Shown piece by piece: positions 35,301 through 43,524 of a stretch of 64,000 nt of DNA. A model generated the notes under the pieces. That model was not told the origin of the DNA. It ran no database searches and saw nothing but the letters and a program-made list of their open reading frames with translations. The first letter of the stretch is position 1. Each line of letters opens with the position of its first letter. The stretch is from positions 3,038,001-3,102,000 of the forward strand of contig NZ_CP023695.1 in NCBI RefSeq assembly GCF_008704395.1, given 5' to 3'. The position numbers and the translations under genes are program-made. Source of the DNA: Streptomyces alboniger. GTDB taxonomy: Bacteria > Actinomycetota > Actinomycetes > Streptomycetales > Streptomycetaceae.

Positions 35301-35971
35301 ACGTGGACGGCGAACTCCTGGAGGCGGGCTACCCCCGCAACGACGTGCTGCTCGCCCCCGACCGCGCCGAGCGTGCCGCGAAGGTGCGCCGCGCCCTCGG
35401 CCTTCCCGAGGGCAAGAAGGTCGTCCTGTACGCGCCGACCTGGCGCGAGGACAAGCAGCGCCACCGCGGCGGTTTCCTGCTCGACCTGCGCGTCGACCTG
35501 GAGAAGGCGCGGCACGAACTGGGCGACGACCACGTCCTGCTGGTCCGCCCGCACGCGCACATCGTGGAGCCGGTGCCGGGCGCGGGCGACGGCTTCGTGT
35601 GGGACGTCGCGAGCTACCCCGACATCATGGACCTGCTCCTGATCGCCGACGTGCTGGTCACCGACTACTCCTCGGTGATGTTCGACTTCGCCGTGACGGG
35701 CCGTCCGATGCTGTTCTTCACGTACGACCTGGAGCACTACCGCGACCGGCTGCGCGGCTTCTACTTCGACTTCGAGAAGCGCGCGCCGGGACCGCTGGTG
35801 CCGACCTCCGACGAGCTGATCGCCGCGCTGCGCGACCTGGAGTCGGCGACCGGGCCGTACGCGAAGGCGTACGACGAGTTCCGCGCCGAGTTCTGCGACC
35901 TGGACGACGGGCGGGCCGCGAGCCGCGTGGTGGACCGGATGCTCGCCCACCGAGGGACGGCGACCGCATGA
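32384..35971 (+). CDS. GT2 glycosyltransferase fused to CDP-glycerol glycerophosphotransferase
   Basis: A 1195-aa enzyme with a strong ribosome site and GTG start. The GT2 domain (about 1-330) has VVVPVYNVE, VDDGSTDGS, FVDSDDTLP and YEDAPVSVP. The middle ~480 residues hold beta-rich modules. The TagF-like domain from about residue 830 has intact QTWHGTPLKRIGFD (catalytic His918), LLSPNRFSTP, LYAPTWRED, LVRPHAH and TDYSSVMFDFAVTGRPMLFF. It should both glycosylate and add polyol-phosphate units to the wall polymer. The full paralogue at 21818 differs in the HGTP box, making this the likely active copy. It overlaps the next gene by 4 bp and leads a three-gene operon. Confidence 0.92.
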   Translation: MQPRLSVVVPVYNVELYLDECLESLAAQTFTDFEVVMVDDGSTDGSAAIAGAFAAADPRFRLISQENKGLGAARNTGVREMSPHSEYLAFVDSDDTLPATAYALMIETLDETGSDFAAGNVTRFRSAGYVQSPVHRVPFATTRLRTHVSKFRPLLTDRTAWNKVYRRSFWERHQLAYPEAMLYEDAPVSVPAHYLADSVDVLSEPIYNWREREIGERSITQNRTNPQGLIDRVRSIRMVREFLLARVADDPMYAEHLRVYDHNALAEEIPLFWRVLPGSDAAYQEAFLEHVGRLVREIGQDAVRALHVPHKLKLYLTVHRRLDELIGQLEFEKEHPGSIPVTGTLHPKADYPFLDTAAPAPDAVLRLDPELRLRSRLDEAAWHDGKLWLSGWAFARQLGAESRSKALKSLILKEKGSRRTVLVPARSHLDPEATVASGAEFRHADWAGFGALVNPSRLRRRGKWVDGLWYVRIAVAGTGATPRRGPLYGAGTGSGQTPPAHWVTEDVRVAPQIQNGELAIRVETAHARALEVRADGPGLLVRGVLRTAPGGEARLRMRHRESGTVLTVPLDLDTPREGRVPFTARVDTAALRDAREDHERLRPTQAERSIGRWDMSVEIVTSSGAEPTSTRLALILDDREGFSGAQFPHADRTVYARRSPGGYLQLCDQPVQPLVDHISVQPDGTVTLTGSYPAPGAHDLALVLRQTWSGHEYTFPAKAADGRFEARFVPAPTHHHAGRTPLRAGFWWPSVQKPDGTRTAVQLAPPVHAHLPLEAAAHGKRVELQARQYDQLALMAHSELRPDERSRYRQTRLRTETYPAARHEPLREAVLYDVFGGRMYGDSPRAIHEEMVRRGLPVEHLWVVKDGQCEVPGTAKAVRVHSPEYYEAMARSRYIVGNTHFPRWLERREGQQIVQTWHGTPLKRIGFDFDNDHFASTQYLMDLDRERHQWSMLLSPNRFSTPIMRSAFRFGGDVDGELLEAGYPRNDVLLAPDRAERAAKVRRALGLPEGKKVVLYAPTWREDKQRHRGGFLLDLRVDLEKARHELGDDHVLLVRPHAHIVEPVPGAGDGFVWDVASYPDIMDLLLIADVLVTDYSSVMFDFAVTGRPMLFFTYDLEHYRDRLRGFYFDFEKRAPGPLVPTSDELIAALRDLESATGPYAKAYDEFRAEFCDLDDGRAASRVVDRMLAHRGTATA

Positions 35972-38262
35972 ACACACAGGAGGGGAGCACCGCCGTGCCC
36001 GAGAAACAGAGCGAGGAACTGGGCGGGAAACAGAGCGAGGAAGTGAGCGACGCGACCGGCCCCGCGCTGAGCGTCATCGTCCACGGCCGCGACGTCCAGG
36101 GCCGCCTCGGCGCCGGCCTGGACGCCCTCGCCGCGCAGGCCTCCCCCGGCGTCGAGGTGGTCGTCGCCGCGGTGGGCGCCTCCGCGCGGGCCGCGGCCGA
36201 GGACCGGCCCGGCGTCACCGTCGTACCGCTGCCCGAGGGCACGAGCGACGCGGCGGCGCGGGCGGCGGGCGCAGAGCGGGCGGGCGGCCGGTGGCTGCAC
36301 TTCGTGCACAGCAAGGACACCGTGCCGACGGGCGCGCCGCGCACGGTGGCGGACCGCGTGGCGGACCTCCCCGACGGCGTGGACGTCCTGCTGGTCGACC
36401 ACGTCCGCTCGACGTGGCGGCACCAGGGGATGCCGAGCCCCGACGGCACATTCCTCGCCAAGCAGGGCCGCAAGGACCTGCCGCTCACGGACTGCCCCGA
36501 CCTGCTGCGGGTCACGCCGCTGCTCGGCAACCGCGTGCTGCGGGCGGACTTCTGGCGGGCGCACGCCGGTCAACTGGCCGTGGCGGACGAGACGTTCGCC
36601 GCGTACGCCGCCCTGCTGCTCGCGGGCCGTATCGCCGCACTCGACCAAGTCGCCCTGAACGTCAACGAGTTGCGGGTGGAGAGCCTGCCCCCGGCCACCC
36701 CCGCAGACCGATTCGGGGTCATCGAGCGCTACGAGTCGCTGCTCGCCCTGGCCGCGGACCTGGGCCTCCCGGCGGCGCCCCGCACCGCGCTCTACGACGT
36801 GATGGTCGGCGACTGCCTGCGGGTCGTCGCCCGCGAGAAGCTGCCCGACCCCGTCCGCAGGGAGTTCTTCCACCGCGCCTCCAAGGCGGCCGTCGCATGG
36901 CGGCCCGAGGGATATCAGCGGCCGGGCGGCCTGGAGGGCGTACGGCGCCGCATCCTCGAAGAGGACGCGTACACGAAGTACCGCGCGTTCCAGACCGCCA
37001 ACCAGCAGCGCCGCAAGCTCAGGTCGGCGGTCGTCTCGCGCAAGCACAAGGTGGGCGTGAAGGTCCGCGACCTGCGCTACCGCAGGGAACTGGAACGCCC
37101 CGTCGACCCCCACCTCGCGGTCTTCACGGCCTATTGGGACCGGGGCGTCGCCTGCAACCCGGCGGCCATCGCGGCGAAGCTCGCCGAACTCGCGCCGCAC
37201 ATCCACCCGGTGTGGGTCGTCTCGGCGGCGAACGCGCCGCTGCTGCCGCCCGGCACCGAGCACGTCGTGCCCGGCACGCGCCGCTACTGGGAGGTGATGG
37301 CCCGCGCCAAGTACCTGGTGAACAACGTCAACTTCCCCAACGCGGTCGTCAAGCGCCCCGACGCGATCCACCTCCAGACCCACCACGGCACCCCGCTCAA
37401 GCGCATGGGCCTGGACCAGCTCGACTACCCGGCGGCGGCCAAGGGCCTGAACTTCCACAGCCTGCTGGCGCGCGTCGACAAGTGGACCTACAGCGTCTCC
37501 GCGAACAGCCACTCCACGCAGATGTGGGAACGCGCGTATCCGTCACGCTACGAGTCCCTCGACTACGGCTATCCGCGCAACGACGTCTTCTACAGCGCGA
37601 CGGCCGCCGACATCCGCGCGATCCGCGAGCGGCTCGGCATCGCGCCCGGCAGGCGGGCGATCCTCTACGCCCCGACCCACCGCGACTACGAGGCGGCCTG
37701 GACCCCGCGCCTGGACCTGGCGACGCTCGCCGACCGGCTCGGCGAGGACACGGTCCTGCTCGTGCGCGGCCACTACTTCTACGGCGGTACGGCCTCGCCG
37801 CTCGCGGGCCTGCGCAGGAGCGGCCGGATCATCGACGTCTCCTCCTACGACCCCGTGGAGGACCTCTCCCTCGCGGCGGACGCCCTGATCACGGACTACT
37901 CGTCGATCATGTTCGACTACGCCAACCTGGACCGCCCGATCGTCATCTACGCCGACGACTGGGAGACGTACGCCACGACGCGCGGCGTGTACTTCGACCT
38001 GATGACCGAGGCCCCGGGGCCCGTGGCACGCACGCAGGAGGAACTGACGGAGGTCCTCACCTCCGAGGCGTGGCGCGACAGCGCGTCGGCCAAGGCGCGC
38101 AAGGCGTTCCGCGAGCGCTTCTGCGAGTACGACGACGGGCGGGCCGCCGAGCGGGTCGTACGCCGCGTCTTCCTCGGCGAGAGCGAGGAGTCCCTGCCGC
38201 CGGTGACCCCGGTCGACGAGCGCACGCCGGCCCCGACGCCCGAGGAGGCGACGACCCGATGA
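35968..38262 (+). CDS. CDP-glycerol glycerophosphotransferase with degenerate GT2 domain
   Basis: A 764-aa protein if started at ATG 35968 (ATGA overlap, GAGGGA upstream); GTG 35995 with AGGAGGGG upstream is an equally good start. The N-terminal domain has GT2 topology (LSVIVHGRDVQGRL), but the metal site that reads F-D-S-D-D in paralogues is FVHSKDTVP here (His114, Lys116), and VDDxS is absent. It is probably a non-catalytic glycosyltransferase domain. The TagF-like part is intact: QTHHGTPLKRMGLD with His473, LYAPTHRDYEA, LVRGHYFYG and TDYSSIMFDYANLDRP. It closely matches the 19585-21669 protein. The neighbours on both sides overlap by 4 bp. Confidence 0.88.
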   Translation: MNTQEGSTAVPEKQSEELGGKQSEEVSDATGPALSVIVHGRDVQGRLGAGLDALAAQASPGVEVVVAAVGASARAAAEDRPGVTVVPLPEGTSDAAARAAGAERAGGRWLHFVHSKDTVPTGAPRTVADRVADLPDGVDVLLVDHVRSTWRHQGMPSPDGTFLAKQGRKDLPLTDCPDLLRVTPLLGNRVLRADFWRAHAGQLAVADETFAAYAALLLAGRIAALDQVALNVNELRVESLPPATPADRFGVIERYESLLALAADLGLPAAPRTALYDVMVGDCLRVVAREKLPDPVRREFFHRASKAAVAWRPEGYQRPGGLEGVRRRILEEDAYTKYRAFQTANQQRRKLRSAVVSRKHKVGVKVRDLRYRRELERPVDPHLAVFTAYWDRGVACNPAAIAAKLAELAPHIHPVWVVSAANAPLLPPGTEHVVPGTRRYWEVMARAKYLVNNVNFPNAVVKRPDAIHLQTHHGTPLKRMGLDQLDYPAAAKGLNFHSLLARVDKWTYSVSANSHSTQMWERAYPSRYESLDYGYPRNDVFYSATAADIRAIRERLGIAPGRRAILYAPTHRDYEAAWTPRLDLATLADRLGEDTVLLVRGHYFYGGTASPLAGLRRSGRIIDVSSYDPVEDLSLAADALITDYSSIMFDYANLDRPIVIYADDWETYATTRGVYFDLMTEAPGPVARTQEELTEVLTSEAWRDSASAKARKAFRERFCEYDDGRAAERVVRRVFLGESEESLPPVTPVDERTPAPTPEEATTR

Positions 38263-39935
38263 CGCGGATACCTGACGTGACGGTCACGGTGATCGTCTAC
38301 AACGACGCGGAGCGGCTGCCGCGCGCGGTGGCGTCCCTGCGCCGCCAGACGCACGAGAACATCGAGATCGTCATCAGCGACGACCACTCCACGGACAACA
38401 CCCCGGCGGTCGCACGCCAGTTGGCGGCGGAGGACGACCGCATCACGTACCTGCGCCTCCCGGAGAACAGCGGCGGATGCAGCGCGCCGCGCAACCGGGC
38501 GCTGGACATCGCGCGCGCCCCGTACCTGATGTTCCTGGACAGCGACGACGAACTCCCGGAGCGGGCGGTCGAGTTGCTGCTGGCGGCGCACCGCGAACGG
38601 GAAGTGGACTTCACGATGGGCGCGGTGGAGCGGATCCGCGTCGACACGGGCCGCACCTCGACGTGGATGCCGCACCTGGTGGCGGAGCGCCGCACGGTGG
38701 AGGGCATCGAGGCGGAACCGTCACTGTTCTTCGAACACCTCTCGACGAGCAAGATGTACCGCCGCGAGTTCCTGGACCGCAACGCCCTCCGCTTCCCGGA
38801 GGGCATCCACTACGAGGACCAGCTGTTCTCGGCGCAGGCGTACTGCCTGGCGAAGTCCTTCACGGTGATCCCGGACCCGGTCTACCGCTGGTACATAGCC
38901 CCCTACGAGGCGGCGGAGTCGGCGTCGATCTCGAACCAGCGCCACAAGCTGTCGAACGTACGGGACCGGATCCACGTCCAGCGTCTGATCGACGACTTCC
39001 TCGTCACCAGCGGTCACGCGGCCGTCCGGGAGGCCAAGGACTACAAGTTCCTGAAACACGACTTCCGGATGTACGCGGGTGATCTGCCCTTCCGTGACGA
39101 GGAGTGGCTGACGGGCTTCGCGGACATCGTGAACCCGTATCTGGCGGAACTGTCCCCCGGCGCGTACGCCCGCCTCCCCCGAGCCGAACGGGTGGTCCTC
39201 CAACTGGTCCGGGACAACCGCCTGCCGGAGGCACAGCTGGCGGCGCGGGGCCTGGGCCACGGGGTGGCGCCGCGCGAGACGTCGATGGACGCGGAGGGCC
39301 GTGTCTACTGGGGCGGGCGCCTCCCGGAAACGGAACGGTCCCGCGCCGAACTGGACCTCACCGACCAGGGCCTGGACTCCCGCCCGTTCCCGAGCGCGCA
39401 GTTCCGCCACGAGATCACCCGCGTCGAACGCGGCCCTGGCGCCACGGTCGACCTCACGATCCGCACGTACGACCCGGGCCTGCGCCTCCCTGTGGGCCCT
39501 CAGGTGGCCACCCTCCTCCTGGCCCCGGGCCACCGCCGCATGAAGACCCCGTTCCGCCTGGACCCGGTCCGCCCCGGCGTCTTCGAGGGCAGGGCCCACC
39601 TGGACCTGACCCTGGCCCCCCTCCCCCTCAACGGCTTCGAGGGCACCCGCCACCCGGTCCTCCAACTGACGTCGGGCCCCCTGCGCAACACGTCCCTGCT
39701 CCTGGCCCCGCTCGCCTTCCCGACCTTGAGGGCCCGGATCGACTACCGGGGCGGCGCACTCCCCCACGAGGTGACGGTAGAACCGGAGGGCCGCGCCTCG
39801 GGCCGCCTCCAGCTCCGCTGGACCCCGGTGGGCGTGACGTCAAAGGTCATACGCCCGCTGGCGCGCAGGGCGGGGGCGAAGGCGGGGGCGCGGGTGCGGA
39901 GGGCGGCGGGGTTGGTGGCGAGTGTGGTGCGGTGA
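38259..39935 (+). CDS. GT2 glycosyltransferase with beta-rich C-terminal domain
   Basis: A 558-aa family 2 glycosyltransferase, last gene of the 32384 operon. GAGGAGG precedes ATG 38259, which overlaps the previous stop. Catalytic motifs are VTVIVYNDAERL, SDDHSTDNT, GGCSAPRNRALD and FLDSDDELP, with HYEDQLFSAQAY. The tail (about 330-520) is a double beta-sandwich as in TarS/TarP, ending in a basic stretch. It is a paralogue of 26977-28656. It presumably adds sugar side groups to the phosphodiester polymer made by its neighbours. Confidence 0.88.
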   Translation: MTRIPDVTVTVIVYNDAERLPRAVASLRRQTHENIEIVISDDHSTDNTPAVARQLAAEDDRITYLRLPENSGGCSAPRNRALDIARAPYLMFLDSDDELPERAVELLLAAHREREVDFTMGAVERIRVDTGRTSTWMPHLVAERRTVEGIEAEPSLFFEHLSTSKMYRREFLDRNALRFPEGIHYEDQLFSAQAYCLAKSFTVIPDPVYRWYIAPYEAAESASISNQRHKLSNVRDRIHVQRLIDDFLVTSGHAAVREAKDYKFLKHDFRMYAGDLPFRDEEWLTGFADIVNPYLAELSPGAYARLPRAERVVLQLVRDNRLPEAQLAARGLGHGVAPRETSMDAEGRVYWGGRLPETERSRAELDLTDQGLDSRPFPSAQFRHEITRVERGPGATVDLTIRTYDPGLRLPVGPQVATLLLAPGHRRMKTPFRLDPVRPGVFEGRAHLDLTLAPLPLNGFEGTRHPVLQLTSGPLRNTSLLLAPLAFPTLRARIDYRGGALPHEVTVEPEGRASGRLQLRWTPVGVTSKVIRPLARRAGAKAGARVRRAAGLVASVVR

Positions 39936-40022
39936 GGACGGGGGCCCGCTCCCCCGACGGGCGCCACACGCATGGCGCCGCCTCTTCCCCACCCACCACC
40001 CCCCGCCCGCCCTGCCCAGCCG
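39936..40022. terminator. Short convergent spacer with weak hairpin
   Basis: An 87-bp gap between the wall operon (+) and the Nudix gene (-). It contains GGCGCCA (39960-39966) / TGGCGCC (39973-39979) with a 6-nt loop, the only structure seen. Confidence 0.4.
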
Positions 40023-40478
40023 TCACACCCCCAGTCGCCGCCCACCCCGGTCAGCCAGGAGCAGTGCGAGCGGCCCGGCAGGGAGGAGGAACCGCCCTTC
40101 GGTGGCGGCGTCAAGCGCGTCGGTCATGGTCCACCAGGACAGCTTGAAGTCCCGCTCCGACGGCGTCAGTTCCTGCGGCCCCAAGGACAACCCCCGGGCC
40201 TCGAAGAGGTGCACGCGGGCAGTTGACCCCAGGGTGATGGCGTACGTGCCCAGAGGGCACAACTGGGCGGCGATGACCCCGGCCTCCTCACGCAGTTCCC
40301 GCCGCGCGCAATCCTCCGGGCTCTCCCTTTCCTCCCGCCTGCCGCCGGGCAGGAACAGGTACTGGCCGCCGTGACGAGGAAAGTCGGCGCTCAGCAGTGC
40401 AACCAGCCCTTCGTCGTCACGGGCCACCACCACCGCTGCGTCGCGGGCCGGCCCGCGTCCGGGAACGTCGTCGCTCAT
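40023..40478 (-). CDS. Nudix hydrolase
   Basis: A 151-aa Nudix-fold pyrophosphohydrolase. The full Nudix box GX5EX7REUXEEXGU is present, from the second Gly of PGGRREERE to RELREEAGV, so metal binding should be intact. It cleaves a nucleoside diphosphate linked to some X. It is the last gene of the minus-strand accessory operon, 24 bp after the STM4013-like gene. It may hydrolyse an operon intermediate or act in house-cleaning. ATG 40478 is the only sensible start. Confidence 0.85.
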   Translation of the reverse strand: MSDDVPGRGPARDAAVVVARDDEGLVALLSADFPRHGGQYLFLPGGRREERESPEDCARRELREEAGVIAAQLCPLGTYAITLGSTARVHLFEARGLSLGPQELTPSERDFKLSWWTMTDALDAATEGRFLLPAGPLALLLADRGGRRLGV

Positions 40479-40502
40479 GGCGCGCGAGCATAGCGGCGGG
40501 CT

Positions 40503-41291
40503 TCACCGGACCCAGGCGGCGAAGGGCACGTTCATCACGACGGGATGCACGATCCCCCGTCCGTGATAGCCCTCTTCTCCATACGCGTCACCGTGATCGG
40601 CGCACAGGATGATCAGCCACCGGCGCTGGTCGGTCAGGCTGGTGATCAGGCGCGCAAGGTGTTCGTCGACGTACGCGAGCGCGGCCTTTTGGGAAGCCAC
40701 GGTATCGGTGCTCTCGCCCAGGTAGTGGCCGTGGGGCACGTGGGTGGCGGACACGTTGAGGAACAGGAACAGGGGCCCGGTTCGCGTGGCCTCGATACTC
40801 AACGCCCGTTCAACTTGGTGACGGGTGGAGTCCGGCTCGGCCGAGCTGAACTCAGGCCGCCAGTGGTCCTCGTCAAACATGTCCGGCAGCACACCGCCGA
40901 GCGGGGTTTCGCGGGAGAAGTAGGTGACGCCGCCGACGCACGCAGTCCGGTAGCCGTACTGAGCAAGGCCGGTGAGGAGGTTTGGGGCATCGAACACGAA
41001 GGTCCGTGGCGGGACCACCTTGAACGCGGGCGGGCGGCATTCCCACAGGCGGGAAGGCTGTTCTGGTTGCGGAAGCTTGGGCAGAAAACCGGAGAAGAAC
41101 GCCATGTGGGCCGGAAGAGTAAAGGTGCCGGGGGTCTGCCTGCGTTCCCAGCCGTCCCGGGGCAGGAGGGTGGCAAGGCGGGGTGTGAGGCTTTCGTCGT
41201 AGGCGGCACGAGCGACGTCGTAGCGCAGGGAGTCGAGAGTGATGAAAAGGATTCCGGTGCCCGAGCCGATGAGTTCCGCTGCGTCGATCAC
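40503..41291 (-). CDS. STM4013/SEN3800-type sulfatase/phosphatase-fold hydrolase
   Basis: A 262-aa member of the alkaline-phosphatase/sulfatase superfamily. N-terminal ILFITLDSLRYDV supplies the metal-binding Asp. The likely nucleophile region is TPGTFTLPAHMAFFSGFLP. C-terminal CADHGDAYGEEGYHGRGIVHPVV supplies the metal-binding Asp/His residues. Overall it matches the family named after Salmonella STM4013. The true start is GTG 41289-41291, which overlaps the upstream gene by 4 bp; the open frame upstream is noise. In enterobacteria the family travels with radical SAM proteins, and here too a radical SAM gene is in the operon, though of a different (MoaA-like) type. The substrate is unknown. 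Confidence 0.82.
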   Translation of the reverse strand: MIDAAELIGSGTGILFITLDSLRYDVARAAYDESLTPRLATLLPRDGWERRQTPGTFTLPAHMAFFSGFLPKLPQPEQPSRLWECRPPAFKVVPPRTFVFDAPNLLTGLAQYGYRTACVGGVTYFSRETPLGGVLPDMFDEDHWRPEFSSAEPDSTRHQVERALSIEATRTGPLFLFLNVSATHVPHGHYLGESTDTVASQKAALAYVDEHLARLITSLTDQRRWLIILCADHGDAYGEEGYHGRGIVHPVVMNVPFAAWVR

Positions 41292-41785
41292 CGCTCGCCG
41301 CCCTCTGGCCTGTGGGACTCCACACGCCCCCTGGCCTTCTCGTTCACGGGGATAGGTACGCGGTCCTCGGCGATCATCCTGCGAATCTTCCCCAGTCCGG
41401 CTTCCTCCTCCAGCACTCGTCCCCACTGGTCGTACAGGAAGATACGGATGCTCACCACTCCGCCACGGCTGGTAGTGGTGACGAGGGCACCGGGCACCTG
41501 ACCCAACTCCTTCATCGTGTGCAACAGCTCCCTCTCCTCGGCCGCATCGAGATCGACGACACGGCAGGCGTAATGCTGTGCGTTCACCGCGCCACGGCGC
41601 AGGCGGTGGTGGAAGGCCTCGCTGATGGCGTGTCCGTCGTGGGCGATCGCGATGCACTCCGCCTCGGTGGCGACCACCAGGCAGGCGCCGGTCCACCAGG
41701 CGACGCCCTGATGAATCTCACCCGGGAACCGGCCGCCGACGCCACCGTCCCGGATCCCGACAGCGGCATCGAAGGGGCTAGTCAC
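41288..41785 (-). CDS. Truncated, degenerate phosphohexomutase domain I protein
   Basis: A 165-aa protein starting at GTG 41783-41785, with CGGAG 5 bp upstream and an 8-bp overlap with the kinase gene. The order VGIRDGG..., CIAIAHDGHAISEAF, VVDL, GALVTTTSRGG, LYDQWGRVLEEEAGLGKIRRMI parallels domain I of phosphomannomutases (GIRG, VGRDxRxSS, VVDLG, MVTASHNP, GxPL...GLxxIE). A Ser aligns with the catalytic phosphoserine, but the HNP part is lost. The other three mutase domains are missing. It therefore cannot be a normal mutase; a sugar-phosphate-binding or phospho-accepting carrier role is conceivable. The domain assignment is from pattern reading only. Confidence 0.55.
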   Translation of the reverse strand: MTSPFDAAVGIRDGGVGGRFPGEIHQGVAWWTGACLVVATEAECIAIAHDGHAISEAFHHRLRRGAVNAQHYACRVVDLDAAEERELLHTMKELGQVPGALVTTTSRGGVVSIRIFLYDQWGRVLEEEAGLGKIRRMIAEDRVPIPVNEKARGRVESHRPEGGER

Positions 41786-42422
41786 GTGTGTGCTCCGTGT
41801 GGTCGAGGATCCAGTCGGCGAGTTCACCCGGTGTTTTGCCGTCGGTGTCCAGGACGACAGCGGTGGGGTCAGCGGCGGCCACCGAATCGAAGTTGTCCAG
41901 GAGGCGAGCGAGGCGGCCGGGCACGCTGAACAACTCGGCATCATCCGGCGTGAGCAGACTGCCGGTGGCCTTCGCCGTCATCCGGTCCCGCAGGGCCTGT
42001 TCGGAACAGCGGAGGTAGAAGGTGTGGTCCGGGGGCTCCAGGTAGGGGTGGAACGGCTCCAGAAGCCTTGCCACATCGGCTAACGGGACGCCGTGCACTG
42101 CGCTGTGGCAGCTGATCACTGAGGACACGTAGCGATCAGCTACGACGGGCCCGGCCGTCCGGAACCCGCGTACAGCGTCGGCGGCGTGCAGAACCCCGGA
42201 CAGATAGAACGCGAACTGAGGCAGTGCGTTCAGGCGCTCGTTGACCTGCGAACTCCATGCCGAATGCGGATCGGAGAGAGTGTGCAGACTGGTGGCGCCC
42301 AGCCGCGCGGTCAGTACTTCGGCGAGTGTCGACTTGCCGATACCGGAAACTCCTTCGAGGACTACGAACATCTCCCGGATGCCGTCATAGGGGATCGGCT
42401 CGTAGGCGGACGGCAGGATCAC
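41778..42422 (-). CDS. Thymidylate-kinase-like P-loop kinase
   Basis: A 214-aa nucleotide or nucleoside kinase of the dTMP-kinase group. The P-loop GVSGIGKST is at 24-32, DR(Y/H)-type motif VVADRYVSSV is near 94-103, and a Tyr-Leu-Arg-Cys strand precedes the lid region. GTG 42422 overlaps the radical SAM stop by 4 bp; Met18 (MFVVLEG) is an alternative start. It is not the housekeeping Tmk, given its accessory context and divergent C-terminus. It contains one TTA Leu codon at residue 114 (42081-42083), read by the developmental bldA tRNA in Streptomyces. It probably phosphorylates a small-molecule intermediate of the operon. Confidence 0.75.
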   Translation of the reverse strand: MILPSAYEPIPYDGIREMFVVLEGVSGIGKSTLAEVLTARLGATSLHTLSDPHSAWSSQVNERLNALPQFAFYLSGVLHAADAVRGFRTAGPVVADRYVSSVISCHSAVHGVPLADVARLLEPFHPYLEPPDHTFYLRCSEQALRDRMTAKATGSLLTPDDAELFSVPGRLARLLDNFDSVAAADPTAVVLDTDGKTPGELADWILDHTEHTRD

Positions 42423-43450
42423 AGCGTTCCTTCCGTGAAGGCGGTGGTGTGCCTGCCGATCGCCGCTGCCAGCCGGTCAGGGGCGGCCAGGAGCGGATTG
42501 AGGTCCAGGCGTAGGTCATCGCGGAGCAGGCAGGGCTGGAGTCCGCCTCCGTGGTCGATGCGCAGGGCCCAGAATCCCTCGACGCACTTGGCCCGCACGG
42601 GGCAGGTACCGCACTGGCCGACGTGGTGGCGGCCCAGGTTGCCGTGGATAACGTCGATCTCCACGCCCTCGACGCGGAAGACCCGCCGCCCCTGCCCGAC
42701 ACCCACGACCTCGGTGTGCTCGTCGCTGGTGAGCGTGCGCAGGTATGCGACGGTCTCGTCGGCCGGGACGGCGGAGGTGGCCCGCCCCTCATTGAAGGTG
42801 GTTCCGACCAGCTCGATGAACTGCACCGGCAAGCGCCGTTCCAGGGCGAAGTCGAGGACCGAGCGGACCTCATGTTCGTTCTCTTTGAGGAGCAGGCAGT
42901 TCAGTTCGACCCGCTCGAAAATTCCCCGGGCCGCTTCGATGCCGTCCAGCACGGCCGCGATGCCGAGGCGAGTACCGGCGATGGCATAGAGGGACTCGTC
43001 GGAGAAGTAGTGCAACGACACCTTGACCTTGTCCAGCGGAACGCGGCGGAGCCAGTCCCGGTTGGCGCGCACGCGCGTGCCGTTGGTGATCAGAGCGTAC
43101 GAACCGTCGGGGCCGGCAGGCGGGAGCTGTTCCAGTACCTGCCGGGTCATGGGGGAGATCAGGGGTTCCCCGCCCGTGAACAGGACCCGTTTGAGACCGG
43201 CTTCCATCAGCGCGGTGACGATCGAGACGTAGTGGGCGGCGTTCAGGGCGCGTCCACGCGGTCGCTGTGTTCGGTCCGCCCTCGTGACGGGCGGCGGCAC
43301 ATCCCCTTCGTTGTGGCAGAACCAGCAAGCGACGTTGCACTGTGGTCCGAAGGAGACCCGTAACTGGCCACGGAGAGCGGCGTAGTTACGAAAAGCGGTC
43401 CAGTCGACCCCTTCGGGGGCCGCCGGGGTGCGGGCAAGTGAAGCGTTCAC
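42419..43450 (-). CDS. MoaA-like radical SAM enzyme with C-terminal Cys cluster
   Basis: A 343-aa radical S-adenosylmethionine enzyme. The cluster motif CNVACWFC (Cys38/42/45) binds the SAM [4Fe-4S] cluster, and TGGEPL follows at ~91-96. A second set, Cys280-x2-Cys283-x5-Cys289 and Cys307 (QPCL), resembles the auxiliary-cluster site of MoaA but with different spacing. AGGGAAG precedes GTG 43450. It lacks a RiPP recognition domain, so a nucleotide or small-molecule substrate is more likely than a peptide. Residue 30 is a TTA Leu codon (43361-43363). The gene is 74 bp downstream of the small gene and couples to the kinase gene by a GTGA overlap. Confidence 0.88.
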   Translation of the reverse strand: MNASLARTPAAPEGVDWTAFRNYAALRGQLRVSFGPQCNVACWFCHNEGDVPPPVTRADRTQRPRGRALNAAHYVSIVTALMEAGLKRVLFTGGEPLISPMTRQVLEQLPPAGPDGSYALITNGTRVRANRDWLRRVPLDKVKVSLHYFSDESLYAIAGTRLGIAAVLDGIEAARGIFERVELNCLLLKENEHEVRSVLDFALERRLPVQFIELVGTTFNEGRATSAVPADETVAYLRTLTSDEHTEVVGVGQGRRVFRVEGVEIDVIHGNLGRHHVGQCGTCPVRAKCVEGFWALRIDHGGGLQPCLLRDDLRLDLNPLLAAPDRLAAAIGRHTTAFTEGTL

Positions 43451-43524
43451 GTCTTCCCTTTCCGAAGAGGGCGGCGGCCCGTCCGCCGAGGTGATGGGGC
43501 GAGCAGGCCTGATCGGGGAAGTGC

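Noticed and set aside
40503..41696. Full 397-aa frame as the STM4013-like protein
   Set aside because: The first 135 codons lie over the upstream mutase-like gene in another frame; GTG 41291 with the GTGA overlap is the real start.
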